Source: Stictocephala bisonia (lineage: Eukaryota > Arthropoda > Insecta > Hemiptera > Membracidae). From it: a DNA stretch of 64,000 bases. Location of the stretch: contig JAQJVL010000201.1 of NCBI GenBank assembly GCA_035578905.1, positions 868,001 through 932,000 on the forward strand, written 5' to 3'. Shown here in pieces: positions 21,254 through 31,360 of this stretch. A model generated the notes under the pieces. That model saw nothing but the letters and a program-made list of their open reading frames with translations. It was not told the origin of the DNA and did no database searches. Both the position numbers and the translations under genes were made by a program. Every line of letters starts with the position of its first letter. The first letter of the stretch is position 1.

Positions 21254-21975
21254 TGTCATATGTAGGCTAGCCTAGTACTAGGCCTATATGTAACCTAACT
21301 TGGTAAAACCTTCAAATCATGTTTAAGATTTGCTATATTATGTTATTTTATGTTAGGCTACGTAGTAATAGGCTCAATTAATTGTAAATATATTAAATAT
21401 TACATAATAGTATAATTTGAATTACCAGGTATGAGTAGAATCAAATAGGTTACATTAGAACTTTCCAGTAGCTTCATGAAGCTATACAACTTTTATGTTA
21501 TAATTAATAGTTATGTGTAAATATTACCAAATAGACTACTTAAAACAATAAATTTATTTTATTTATGCTTTAATATTAAGCTTTTGACAATTATAGGATG
21601 GAAGATGTCATACTGTCGTATTTTGGCATATTGACGACAGAATGTTCTATAACTTTCTTTTTGTTGTAATATGTTCCATGGCTTCTGGAGCCTTCGGGGT
21701 CGAGTTTGTTCTTGAAATTCTAGATTGTAACAAATGTATATAAGGCGGCTGCACCGCTGCTAGTTTTTAGTTTTGAGTTTTCAGTCAGTGAGTGATTGTT
21801 CAATTCGTTAGTGTGGAACAACACGGATATTGCGGTAGTGCAAATCATTGTGAGTTGTGAGTTCAGTGTTATTGTGTTTCAAGGTGAATAAACGCTCGTG
21901 TACTTAAATTGAGTGTGTGTTTATTTTCGTGTCCCTAGTGATATACTGTATAGTAATCGCTAGTGTTGGACGAAA
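21254..21975 (+). repeat. 5' LTR of copy A
   Basis: This LTR matches 24100-24819 almost throughout. It contains a TATATAA box at 21737-21743, arthropod-initiator-like TCAGT at 21781-21789, and an AATAAA signal at 21887-21892. The layout suggests U3 up to about 21770 and R-U5 after it. The last bases read gacgaaa instead of gacgaca. Confidence 0.85.
21737..21743 (+). promoter_or_regulatory. LTR TATA box
   Basis: TATATAA in U3 of the 5' LTR is followed 40-50 bp downstream by TCAGTCAGT. The same box is present in all four LTR copies of the window. It would drive genomic RNA synthesis by RNA polymerase II. Confidence 0.55.
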
Positions 21976-21977
21976 AT

Positions 21978-21990
21978 TGGCGACCGTGAC
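21978..21990 (+). other. Primer-binding site of copy A
   Basis: TGGCGACCGTGAC begins 2 nt after the LTR and is identical in copy B (50882-50894). I recall this sequence as complementary to the 3' end of tRNA-Arg, as in the mdg1/412 group of gypsy elements. The tRNA match was not computed. Confidence 0.65.
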
Positions 21991-22021
21991 AGGACATTAC
22001 TACAGGATTAAAATCGACCAA

Positions 22022-22489
22022 ATGACAACGGCGATGTTGCGAGCGGCGCTGGAGGAGCGTGGTTTGCCGACGGGCGGCAGAAAATGTGACCTCGAGTTAC
22101 GTTTACGCCAGGACGTACAGGATAAAGGACAGAACCCAGAGGAGTTCGACTATCAGGAGCCCCCACCACCAGCAGTGCCGACGGATATGGTGAGTACCAT
22201 AATCGCGCAAATTTCGGCGCAGCTAGCAGCCCAGTCAGAAAAGCTAGCAGCCCAGTCAACAGAGATAAAGAATGAATTGGTTTCCCTAAACAATAAGATA
22301 AGCGAAAATTATATAAAATTGGATACTAAAGTTAAAAGTTTAGAATCTGATGTAATTGATATGGTTGAATCATCCTCGAAATTTCAAAATGATGTTGAAA
22401 CTGAAGATGATCCAATTATAAGTGCTATTCAAAGAGCTCTTTCCCAGTCTACAGAGGAGGAAGATAGTAATGATGTAGATCTTCTCTGA
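22022..22489 (+). CDS. Gag-like protein with N-terminal SAP domain (copy A)
   Basis: An ATG at 22022 follows the primer-binding site; the upstream ATG at 21917 would read through the LTR end and is less likely. Residues 4-30 (AMLRAALEERGLPTGG then K-DLELRLRQ) form a SAP-like helix-extension-helix, a fold that usually binds AT-rich DNA. A proline-rich hinge (QEPPPPAVP) and a coiled-coil-prone stretch with LAAQSEKLAAQST and VKSLESDV follow. The frame ends at TGA 22487-22489. The acidic sequence continues in the next frame, so this is the N-terminal piece of a frameshifted protein. No CCHC zinc knuckle is visible. The Gag role is inferred from position after the primer-binding site. Confidence 0.65.
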   Translation: MTTAMLRAALEERGLPTGGRKCDLELRLRQDVQDKGQNPEEFDYQEPPPPAVPTDMVSTIIAQISAQLAAQSEKLAAQSTEIKNELVSLNNKISENYIKLDTKVKSLESDVIDMVESSSKFQNDVETEDDPIISAIQRALSQSTEEEDSNDVDLL

Positions 22490-22613
22490 ACTCCCAGAAC
22501 CAGCTCATAAAAAAGATGATGATTTAATATCACTTGCAAAAGGTAATGATAGTGCTTCTAAAACTAGTCAAGAAAGTGATGAATCTCAAAATGAGGATAA
22601 TGCCGAAGCACAG

Positions 22614-23621
22614 ATGTCTCAATCAGTAGAAAGTGATGACAATGATCAGTTAGAAATCAGTAGTTGTAAAATAATTGAAGAGGTGTGCGAACATGAAAAT
22701 GTATCCAACAACGAAGATGAAAGTGAGGGAGAACAAGAATGTATAATGAAAGAAGAAGTAGTTGAGGAAAGTCAGTCAAATGAGACCATTGAAATTGATA
22801 ATGGTGATATGAAGGTGGATGTTGAAGAAGTAACAGAGCAAGTAGAAATGGACGAAGAAATTGTTCTAGAAGCTATTGAAATGAAAAAAGAAGAAACTGA
22901 ATTTGATAAAGATGAGTGTGCTATCCCATCTTTATCTAAAGAAGAAGAATGTGAAACAGAAGAAATCGATGATGAATTAAACGAATTAGATATGAAAGGT
23001 GCTGAAATAAAAGAAGAAGGTAATGAAGTGGAAGAGACGGATACAAATTTGGAGAGTTTACTTTGTGAAGAAACTATTCCTGGCAATCCAGCTCCCTCAT
23101 CATCTATTCCAGTTGATAGTCTGCCATCTTCATCACCACCTGAGTTGCCATTTGCAAGTGCTGCCAGTGCCCATCCTGTAATCTACAAGGCCCCTCAGCC
23201 TCCCACTTTACTTCCGCCACCCCTTCCACCACCGCCTTTGCCTCCTCCGTATGCACCAACTCCATTAGTTGTCAATGAGGCTGCCCCTGTAATGGAGAAT
23301 ACACCTCCAACCACTCCAGAAAGTAGTTTATCACCTATCTCAAACTTCCCAAGAGGGGAAAGAAGTGGTTCATCTCCTGTTCCTGAGAATGAAAGTTCAA
23401 AATCTAATCGTGATTCTTCTGAGGTAGACATGGAAGGATTTTCCACTGCAACAAAAATTGGTCACTATAGTGAAGAAGACACAAACTGTGGTGTTGGAAA
23501 CACAAACGTCATCAATAAGAAAAAAGAACGGGTGATTGGAATATCATCCACGGCCGAGAAGAGGAACCGGTGGATCCTGCTGCCTGGAATGATGAAAATC
23601 AAATCAAGATTTAACGCATGA
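22614..23621 (+). CDS. Acidic, proline-rich continuation of Gag (copy A)
   Basis: This 335-codon frame is very rich in Glu and Asp (residues 1-155). It then has Ser/Pro-rich sequence with a long polyproline run around residues 195-215 (LPPPLPPPPLPPPYAP). Open sequence in the same frame extends upstream to about 22470, so this is the continuation of the SAP-domain frame after a shift of one base near 22465-22490. It may be a programmed or mutational frameshift, or an old splice-fused segment. It has no recognised domain and contains no polymerase sequence. Minus-strand frames across it are shadows. Confidence 0.55.
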   Translation: MSQSVESDDNDQLEISSCKIIEEVCEHENVSNNEDESEGEQECIMKEEVVEESQSNETIEIDNGDMKVDVEEVTEQVEMDEEIVLEAIEMKKEETEFDKDECAIPSLSKEEECETEEIDDELNELDMKGAEIKEEGNEVEETDTNLESLLCEETIPGNPAPSSSIPVDSLPSSSPPELPFASAASAHPVIYKAPQPPTLLPPPLPPPPLPPPYAPTPLVVNEAAPVMENTPPTTPESSLSPISNFPRGERSGSSPVPENESSKSNRDSSEVDMEGFSTATKIGHYSEEDTNCGVGNTNVINKKKERVIGISSTAEKRNRWILLPGMMKIKSRFNA

Positions 23622-24068
23622 ATCATCAGGCAGAAATTCGTTCAAGGAGAGAGGCGGAGAATAATGATGAGCCTGAAGAAACTGATTTCAGGCCAGGTAC
23701 ACTAGTGCTTCGCCGAAATCATTCCCAGAGCAACAAACTTCAGAAGTTCCATGCGGGAATGGCTCGGAAGTGGCTCGTGGCCATTTGAGGTGGAAAGGAA
23801 GCTGGGGAATGGAGTGTACCTCCTGAAATCCGATCCACGGATCAAAGTCCACGCTTCGGAGCTGAAGATACTACCTCGGACTCTTCGAGAGAACACCCAA
23901 GCCGAAGAAGAGGATCAACCACGGATACCTCCTTCACAGGCTGGTGATGAAGCTGCTGAATCCAACGAAGATCAACGAACACCGATACTTCTGGATGATC
24001 AGCATGATGAAGATTTTAGACTAAGGAATAGATATAATTTAAGACCTAGAAAAGTAAGATATGTATAA
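23618..24068 (+). pseudogene. Integrase C-terminal remnant (GPY/F-like) of copy A
   Basis: One frame from 23618 has RPGTLVLRRNHSQSNKLQ and ends at KW-L. The next frame (23751-24068) continues PFEVERKLGNGVYLLKSD and VHASELKIL, then an acidic tail and RNRYNLRPRK. Together these match the chromatin-binding or GPY/F end of gypsy integrases: a G-D/T-x-V-L-x-R strand, K-W-x-G-P-F, a valine-rich strand and an RYNLRPR tail. A frameshift interrupts the GPF box. Protease, reverse transcriptase, RNase H and the integrase core are missing. The polypurine tract follows directly. Confidence 0.7.
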
Positions 24069-24087
24069 AACAGATATTGAAGGTTTT

Positions 24088-24097
24088 AGGGGGGACA
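24088..24097 (+). other. Polypurine tract of copy A
   Basis: The run aggggggaca lies just before the 3' LTR and is identical in copy B (52444-52453). It would prime plus-strand DNA synthesis. Confidence 0.7.
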
Positions 24098-24099
24098 AT

Positions 24100-24819
24100 T
24101 GTCGTATGTAGGCTAGCCTAGTACTAGGCCTATATGTAACCTAACTTGGTAAAACCTTCAAATCATGTTTAAGATTTGCTATATTATGTTATTTTATGTT
24201 AGGCTACGTAGTAATAGGCTCAATTAATTGTAAACATATTAAATATTACATAATAGTATAATTTGAATTACCAGGTATGAGTAGAATCAAATAGGTTACA
24301 TTAGAACTTTCCAGTAGCTTCATGAAGCTATACAACTTTTATGTTATAATTAATAGTTATGTGTAAATATTACCAAATAGACTACTTAAAACAATAAACT
24401 TATTTTATTTATGCTTTAATATTAAGCTTTTGACAATTATAGGATGGAAGATGTCATACTGTCGTATTTTGACATATTGACGACAGAATGTTCTATAACT
24501 TTCTTTTTGTTGTAATATGTTCCATGGCTTCTGGAGCCTTTGGGGTCGAGTTTGTTCTTGAAATTCTAGATTGTAACAAATGTATATAAGGCGGCTGCAC
24601 CGCTGCTAGTTTTTAGTTTTGAGTTTTCAGTCAGTGAGTGATTGTTCAGTTCGTTAGTGTGGAACAACTCGGATATTGCGGTAGTGCAATTCATTGTGAG
24701 TTGTGAGTTCAGTGTTATTGTGTTTCAAGGTGAATAAATGCTGTGTACTTAAATTGAGCGTGTGTTATTTTCGTGTCCCTAGTGATATACTGTATAGTAA
24801 TCGCTAGTGGGTGACGACA
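24100..24819 (+). repeat. 3' LTR of copy A
   Basis: This direct copy of 21254-21975 starts TGTCGTATG and ends GACGACA. It carries the same TATATAA and AATAAA elements as the first LTR. Confidence 0.85.
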
Positions 24820-25464
24820 CAATTCCCAAGCCGCGATACTAAATCACTGTTAGAATACAAGCTTTCTGAAAAAACAAAAACATTCTAAACACGTTGAGTT
24901 GATGGAATCATTCTTCATAGTAACCTATGAAGAAGGCGGGGTGTAAATAAACGCAAACATTATTGGCTACAGGTTGCATGCATATGTATAAAGTACTGAC
25001 CAGTTCCTTCTCAACATTCGTTCCATACTGCGCAGGACGGCTCGCAGGATCGTTGTGGGTCCATATCCAGGTTGTTATAATTTACTTTGCAAAACTTGGT
25101 GTTAAATATTATCAATCTGATTGCATACTTCAGTGTTCTAACTGCAAACGTGGAACTTAAGTAATGTGTACTTGAGTGTTTGGGGTAGCATAGTTGTAGA
25201 GACATAGCCTTCTTGAATATACGATATTCATAATACCGGATCATAAACCAATTTTATCAACACAATAGTTTAATTATTTGATTTCTGATTTTCAAATTTT
25301 CAATTCCTGAGATAACGACTATGCTCAAATAGTTGTACAGACGATTGTCTAATATGCATTGACATTTCAAAGTGAATTATCAGAAAATGAATTTAACTAA
25401 CTTACATGCAATTATACAGATTATGCTATGAAACAAGCACACCAATACACAATACAGCTATACA
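24820..25464. other. Non-coding stretch between LTR element and minisatellite
   Basis: Nothing is recognised. Short frames on both strands (24963-25160, 25011-25244) overlap and look like chance. Confidence 0.6.
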
Positions 25465-26470
25465 ACATAGACTGTACAGGGGTCGTCACTCCGTTGCAAC
25501 CACTGACGTGAGGTGAGGCAAGTAACGCAGTAACACACACCTCCGTATGCTTACAACACAGACTGTACAGGGGTCGCCACTCCGTTGCAACCACTGACGT
25601 GAGGTGAGGCAAGTAACGCAGTAACACACACCTCCGTATGCTTACAACACAGACTGTACAGGGGTCGCCACTCCGTTGCAACCACTGACGTGAGGTGAGG
25701 CAAGTAACGCAGTAACATACACCTCCTTATGCTTACAACACAAGACTGTACAGGGGTCGTCACTCCGTTGCAACCACTGACGTGAGGTGAGGCAAGTAAC
25801 GCAGTAACACACACCTCCATATGCTTACAACACAGACTGTACAGGGGTCGTCACTCCGTTGCAACCACTGAGGTGAGGTGAGGTGAGGCAAGTAACGCAG
25901 TAACACACACCTCCGTATGCTTACAACACAGACTGTACAAGGGTCGTCACTCCGTTGCAACCACTGACGTGAGGAGAGGCAAGTAACGCAGTAACACACA
26001 CCTCCGTATGCTTACAACACAGACTATACAGGGGTCGTCACTCCGTTGCAACCACTGAGGTGAGGAGAGGCAAGTAACGCAGTAACACACACCTCCGTAT
26101 GCTTACAACACAGACTATACAGGGGTCGTCACTCCGTTGCAACCACTGAAGTGAGGTGAGGCAAGTAACGCAGTAACACACACCTCCGTATGCTTACAAC
26201 ACAGACTGTACAGGGGTCGTCACTCCGTTGCAACCACTGAGGTGAGGTGAGGCAAGTAACGCAGTAACACACACCTCCGTATGCTTACAATACAGACTGT
26301 ACAGGGGTCGTCACTCCGTTGCAACCACTGAGGTGAGGTGAGGCAAGTAACGCAGTAACACACACCTCCTTATGCTTACAACACAGACTGTAAAGGGTTT
26401 GTCACTCCGTTGCAACCACTGAGGTGAGGTGAGGCAAGTAACGCAGTAACACACACCTCCGTATGCTTAC
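25465..26470 (+). repeat. 91-bp minisatellite, 11 copies
   Basis: The unit includes 'gactgtacaggggtcgtcac', 'gttgcaaccactgacgtgag', 'gcaagtaacgcagtaacaca' and 'cacctccgtatgcttacaac'. Unit starts fall at 91-bp intervals, with one 92 and one 96 (an extra gaggt). Copies are 95% alike or better by eye. Open frames on the minus strand (25421-25999) arise because 91 is not a multiple of 3 and shift from unit to unit, so they are not genes. Confidence 0.95.
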
Positions 26471-26934
26471 AATATAATTTAATTTACCGATTATAAATTG
26501 TTAACAGCTAATCTTGCTTACTTTTAAAATAAATCTATTTAGTATTTTAACATGAGAAATAATAATTAATAGAACTGGAAGTTATTGAATAAACAATATA
26601 TTTTGTCCAATATAGTATCATAAGCTAATTGTAGTACAAAATAGGTTAATTAAAACTGTGACTATTCAGGGAGAGTTGTGTGTGAAGCTCCATCCACTGG
26701 TGGTGTGACGTGGCACTAGGCCGGTTCACAGGTGTCCACAACTTGGTGTAGTGGTGAGATGTCTATTTTACTATAAATAAGTTGTTTTTATTATTTCCTT
26801 TGCCAGGGCAGGACCTAATTATATTAGTGGCGAAATGCTCATCTGATTGCAGAAAACCCTACAGGATCAAAAGGAATCACCAAAAGGTAATTATACAAAT
26901 AAGTTGTATTTCATCGTGACTGGCAAGGAGGTTA
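26471..26934. other. Non-coding stretch
   Basis: The DNA is AT-rich up to 26660 and mixed afterwards. No gene or defined repeat is seen. Confidence 0.6.
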
Positions 26935-27130
26935 GTGGTAAGCCCTCTCTCCGCCATGTCAAGGGTCACTAGTGGCGCAGTGCTGTAACCCAGCTACTTG
27001 GGGACAAAGTTTTGAGGAAATTGTAGGCGATAGGTTCTGTGGTCAGTTCTCTTAATAATGAAACGGCGTCCACTCAATAGTTGCCATCGACGTTGACACT
27101 ACTAGAAGTCTGGGGTGTGCATGTTAAATG
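26935..27130 (+). mobile_element. SINE-like head, inverted partner of 31180-31360
   Basis: The text 'tggcgcagtgctgtaaccca' followed by 'gctacttggggacaaagt' and later 'ttgccatcgacgttgacact' recurs inverted at 31175-31360. TGGCGCAGTGC fits a tRNA-type A box. This copy lacks the B-box part found in the other one and stops at the LINE sequence near 27130. Confidence 0.5.
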
Positions 27131-27139
27131 GTAGTCAAG

Positions 27140-28868
27140 GTTCAGAATGTTTGCCAGTTGAGCAACATGGATTCACAGCAAACAGGTCAACAAACAGCGC
27201 CATCATAAGCATTACTGAACAAAGGCCCTCGAGGTTGGCGACACTACAACCGCAGTCTTCTTAGATTACAGTAAAGCTGTAGACTGTATTCAACATGATT
27301 TTCTGCTGAAAAAACTGGAAAACATGGGGATTAAGGGTGTTGCAGGAAAATGGTTCAAATGCTATTTAACGGACAGAACTCAAGCAGTTGAAGTCAAATA
27401 CATGAAATCTGGAATGCTCGAGAAAACAACATCTGAACTTCTTCTCCCAGTTAAATCAGGGGTTACACAAGGCTCTATACTAGGACCTGTCATATACATA
27501 TTTTTAATAAGTGATTTTATGAACTACCTTGCTGACTACTGCAATACATTGATGTACACAGACGATACTGTTCTGCTGCTCAGAAACAAAAATTCTTCTC
27601 ATCTGGAAATACAAACTTTCATCGCTCTGGGCATGGCACAGCAGTATTGTCAAGCAAATAGCCTGGTATTAAATGAAAAGAAAAGTCAACAGCTCATCAT
27701 TGGGAAAAAGAAAATGGAAACAGGAGGATTACCAGATGTATTGGAAGTTTCGGAAGCTACATATTTGGGAGTAATAATAGATGACAAACTTACCTGGTCT
27801 GACCACATAGACAAGCTAAGCTGTAAACTCAGTTCAGATCTGTATGTGCTTCGAAGGCTTAAACAAATATCTAGTGATGAAACTATAAAAACGGCATACT
27901 TCACCCTGTTCGAGGCACACATTCGGTATGGGCTACCTGTTTGGGGAAACTCATCCAAAAGAAACACACAAAGAGTCCTGGTACTGCAGAAGATGGCAAT
28001 ACACATACTGGCAGGACTTGGACCTAGAGACTCATGTCGTGATGCTTTCAGACAATTCAAAGTATTGACTGTGGTGTGCCTATTCATCCTAGAAACAGCC
28101 CTCCATGCTTTAGGACAAAACCTGCAGAGAGGAACGGATACTCACAATTAAAATACAAGAAGGGCCAACAACATCATCCTCCCCAGTGGCGGTTACTCCA
28201 TAAGAGCACATGAGCACGTGAACCCCCTGTGAGATTTGAAAAAGAAAATGAACCACATTTAAAGTTTAGGTTAAATTATTTACACATTGAAATTAGGAAA
28301 TTTCAATTTTTAAACGTAAGAAAACTCAAAGAGGCGCCTTTAGCTAGCTTCCGCTAATCCCGCAGTACTGTCGCACGGTCCCGGTTGTGCTCCATAGCGT
28401 ATATGCAAGGCCTAATCAGCTGTTCTGTCTGGAAGGTGGTGGTGGGGCCGTCTGTAGTAGAAGCCAGCGGTGCACATTTGCCGTGTGCTCCACTCCCACT
28501 CCTTTTAAAATCTGTTGTTTGGTTAAGTATGGTTTTTAACTACGTTAAAATATGTTGTAAAATATTTTAAAATGCATGTTTAAGCGTATAGTTTTTACAA
28601 CATTTTACTTGCGCGCTTTTACTTGTGGGGTACTCCGTACACCCCAAAACCCCCGGTGTGTGAACCCCCACTTTACTAGGTCAAAAGCCGCCACTGATCC
28701 TCCCTATTCATCATCTCTCACTTTATGAAAAGCAACCATCATATCTGGGAGCCAAGTTCATGAACATCCTTACCGGTGAGGTGAAGAACACCAATTGCAA
28801 CCTAAAGATAAGAAAAAACATCGTGAGGTGGCTGCTGCACTGCTCAATCAATCATATCAAAGTAAGTT
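27140..28868 (+). pseudogene. Non-LTR retrotransposon reverse transcriptase, split by hAT element
   Basis: A first piece (EQHGFTANRSTNSAII, about 27160-27215) is followed by a frameshift. The main frame then runs VFLDYSKAVDCIQHDFLL, VKSGVTQGSILGPV, YTDDTVLL (27555-27580; the catalytic box is usually YADD) and YLGVIIDDKLTW, to the stop at 28149-28151. The thumb and C-terminus continue after a 513-bp hAT insert, in the frame expected once insert and duplication are removed, with LYEKQPSYLGAKFMN and a stop at 28866-28868. The enzyme copies LINE RNA at a nicked target. Endonuclease and ORF1 are absent, so the copy is 5'-truncated. It resembles jockey/CR1-type elements; the clade is not fixed. Confidence 0.85.
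28184..28696. mobile_element. 513-bp non-autonomous hAT element
   Basis: The ends CAGTGGCGGTTACTC and, on the other strand, CAGTGGCGGCTTTTG are hAT-like. An exact 8-bp duplication atcctccc lies at 28176-28183 and 28697-28704. Removing the element and one duplication restores the continuity of the surrounding reverse-transcriptase frame, which proves the insertion. There is no transposase inside; the short frame 28385-28570 is unsupported. Confidence 0.9.
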
Positions 28869-28869
28869 G

Positions 28870-29520
28870 AGTATGTTGCCGAAGGCATATCAGGACGAAT
28901 GTAAAAATTTCCAAGCAAAAGTGAAGATAGGTAGAATTTTCAAGCTATTAAAAGGCATTCATAGTCTTGTTAGAAGGCATAACATGAGTGCAAGTTATAC
29001 GATCTCGAATAGCAATTTCACCTCCACTACTTTTGTTACTGGTGAGCTTGCATCCATCACTTCTAATAAATTGTGAACCTACCAACTTCAGCATCATCTA
29101 CATTAGATGCTAAGTTTGCTTCTACTCACTAGTATCTCACTAGATTATATCATAAGGGCAGGAAGCAACAGTTTGAGACAGTTAACTAAGCTGCTGCTGA
29201 TAATTTATATTTTGGAAATAACTTGTACGAGTGTACTTCTGGGTTATATTAGTCTGTTTGACACTTTTTTTGATACTATAGACATAACATTATTTTTGTA
29301 TTTAATGTTGATACTTCTCAACCTTAGTTTTACTCTCCTCCAACTCAATATTAAGCGATCTCAACAATTTGAGCTTCTGTGGTGTCCTTTCCTGAGCAAT
29401 CCTGACAGAAGAGAAAATTTGGTTTACCATGGTTGCAGATTTGGCAGGAAAAGATGATATGGCTAGGTATTAAAATAACTGAGGTTCAGGATTATAACAT
29501 CTCTTTACATTTATCCAAAA
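28870..29520. other. Region between two LINE remnants
   Basis: Two open frames (28795-29076 and 29107-29457) show no recognisable domain, and the first starts within the preceding RT remnant in another frame. This may be LINE 3'-UTR or the decayed 5' part of the next element. Confidence 0.4.
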
Positions 29521-29524
29521 TACA

Positions 29525-30832
29525 ACAACTGAAGAGGTATCATCCTGCTATCAATACCTAGTAAAATACTTTCTCACATCATTCTAAATAGAATCAAAGT
29601 TATAGTAGATAACAAACTTAGAAGAGAGCAGGCTTTAAGAGTTGCTTAAACCTTTAAGCAGGTTTAAGAAAAGATCGTTCATATGTGGACATGATAATAA
29701 CTCTGAGGATTATAATTGAATAGAGTGTGGAATACCAGAACCCCCATTACTTGTGTTTTGTCGATTTTGAAAATTTGAATTTGATTCTATTAGTAGAGAA
29801 TCTACATGGAGGGCTTTGGAAGCATATGGAATACCCAAAAAATTATAAACATCATCAAGACAACTCACTTCCAATGTAAAGTCATTCGTGAAGGAAAATT
29901 GACATCTTCTTTTGGAATTAAAACTGGAGTGAGACGGGTAGTCTACTATCTTCTATAATATTCTTGATGGTGCTGGATGGGGTGATGAGGAAAGTAGCCA
30001 ATAGACCAAGAGGATTGCAGTAGGGATTAACCGAGAGGTCAGAAGATAACGATTTTGCTGATGACTTATGCCTAATGTCTCGTAAACTAAAAGATATGCA
30101 AGAAAAGGTAGATGAGCTCAGCTTAGAAGGAAGCAAAGCAGGCCTGAAAGTTAACATTGAAAAGACAAAGGAAATGAGTCTAAAATATGTAGACCAAGAT
30201 CAATTAAAGGTCAAAGATAGGACGATTGAACAAAATGAACAGTTCCACTACCTTGGCAGTGTGATTTCCAAAATAGGTGGGGCAGACGAGGATGTAATAG
30301 AAAGGATAAGAAAGGCAAAAGGGGCCTTTACACAACTTGGTAAATATGGAGATCTCAGGAACTAAGAAGAAAAACTAAGTAAAGAATATTTGAGAGCAAC
30401 GTCAAGTCTGTGCTTCTGTATGGCTGCCAGTCCTAGAAGATCACCAAGTCGGTAACTCACAAACTGCAGACATTTATTAACAACTGCCACAGAAGAATCC
30501 CGAAGATCTACTGGCCAGAAACTATAATAAATGAAGAGTTATGGAGAAGATGTAGGTAAGATTCAGTAGTAGCGACAATCAAAATAAGAAAATTTAACTG
30601 TACTGAACACACGCTCCGAAGAACACAAGATAACATCAGCAGACAAGCCCTTGATTGGAAACCACCAAGGAAGAAAAAGACGTGGAAGACCAAGAGTTAC
30701 ATGGAGGTGAACTGTGGAAAAAGAAATAAAAAGAGAATGCAAGAATTGGAGAGATATCAAGCAAATGGCTCAGAATCGTGTCAGGTGGAAGTCTTTTTTT
30801 GCGGCACTACGTCCCCCAAGGGATTAAAGGAA
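29525..30832 (+). pseudogene. Second LINE reverse transcriptase, heavily decayed
   Basis: Recognisable pieces lie in several frames. They are RGIILLSIPSKILSHI (near 29530), VREGKLTSSFGIKTGV (near 29890), DNDFADDLCLM with the catalytic F-A-D-D box (near 30048), FHYLGSVISKIGG (near 30245) and RRTVEKEIKREC-like and RVRWKSFFAALRPP text near the end (30700-30830). The order matches the endonuclease-RT LINE group whose C-terminus has RGRPRVTWR. Stops and shifts occur throughout. It lies directly downstream of another, unrelated RT remnant on the same strand. Confidence 0.75.
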
Positions 30833-30892
30833 ATAAGTGAAGTAATTTAGTTACATTTACTCAGTACAAGTCAAAATAAAAGAGATTAAATT

Positions 30893-31360
30893 TATTTATT
30901 TATTTTTAATTATTTATTTATTCTTAAGACGCCGATCGTCAAGATATGGGCGAATATGGATTTCGAATGAGTGTGATGAGTGTAGATGAACGAGTGTAGT
31001 CATTGTTACTATCTGAGTTCGACATAGCTCAGAAAGGACTATTTATTAATAGCCCAATAGCCAGGGCAACTATGGGACCTACAGCTTTACGTGGAATCCG
31101 AACCACGTAGTGTTGGTCTGATTTTCAGCTAACTGACAAGTCTGACACTCAGTTCTATCACCCACACAACATCCCATCTTAACCACCATCCAACATGGAC
31201 ACTCCAGACTTCTCTAGTAGTGTCTAAGTCGATGGCAACCATCGAGCGGACGCCGCGCCGGTATTAACAGGACCAAGCATGGAACCTATCGCCTACAATC
31301 TCCCAAACACTTTGTCCCCAAGTAGCTGGGTTACAGCACTGCGCCACCAGTGCCGACAAA
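30893..31360 (-). mobile_element. SINE-like retroposon with tRNA-type boxes
   Basis: Read on the minus strand from about 31355, a TGGCGCAGTGC A-box-like motif is followed by unique text. GTGGTTCGGATTCCACG (about 31090) is a good B-box match. The 3' end is an A/T tail of AATAAATAA units at 30893-30930. The head is shared, inverted, with 26935-27130. The spacing between A and B boxes is larger than in a tRNA, so the promoter structure is uncertain, and it may instead be a LINE 3' end. Confidence 0.5.

Larger units (their letters stand above)
21254..24819 (+). mobile_element. LTR retrotransposon copy A (Ty3/gypsy-like, pol deleted)
   Basis: Direct LTRs of about 720 bp (21254-21975 and 24100-24819) begin TGTCRTATG and end GACGAMA. 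A primer-binding site follows the first LTR, and the polypurine tract aggggggaca precedes the second. The interior is 2.1 kb, too short for gag-pol. It holds a SAP-like Gag, an acidic/proline-rich segment and the C-terminal end of an integrase. The flanks are TAAT and CAAT, an imperfect 4-bp target duplication. The two LTRs differ at several sites, so the insertion is not recent. Copy B at 50150-53179 is the same family with a different internal deletion. Confidence 0.85.

Noticed and set aside
22772..23446. Ser-rich and Gly-rich minus-strand frames in copy A
   Set aside because: They are antisense of the Glu-rich and Pro-rich Gag segments.
25421..25999. Repetitive cysteine-rich frames on the minus strand
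   Set aside because: They translate the 91-bp minisatellite, whose unit is not a multiple of three, and drift between frames.
25465..26470. CRISPR-like array
   Set aside because: Whole 91-bp units repeat without variable spacers, and the context is animal nuclear DNA.
27686..28087. 133-codon minus-strand frame
   Set aside because: It is antisense to the reverse-transcriptase thumb region.
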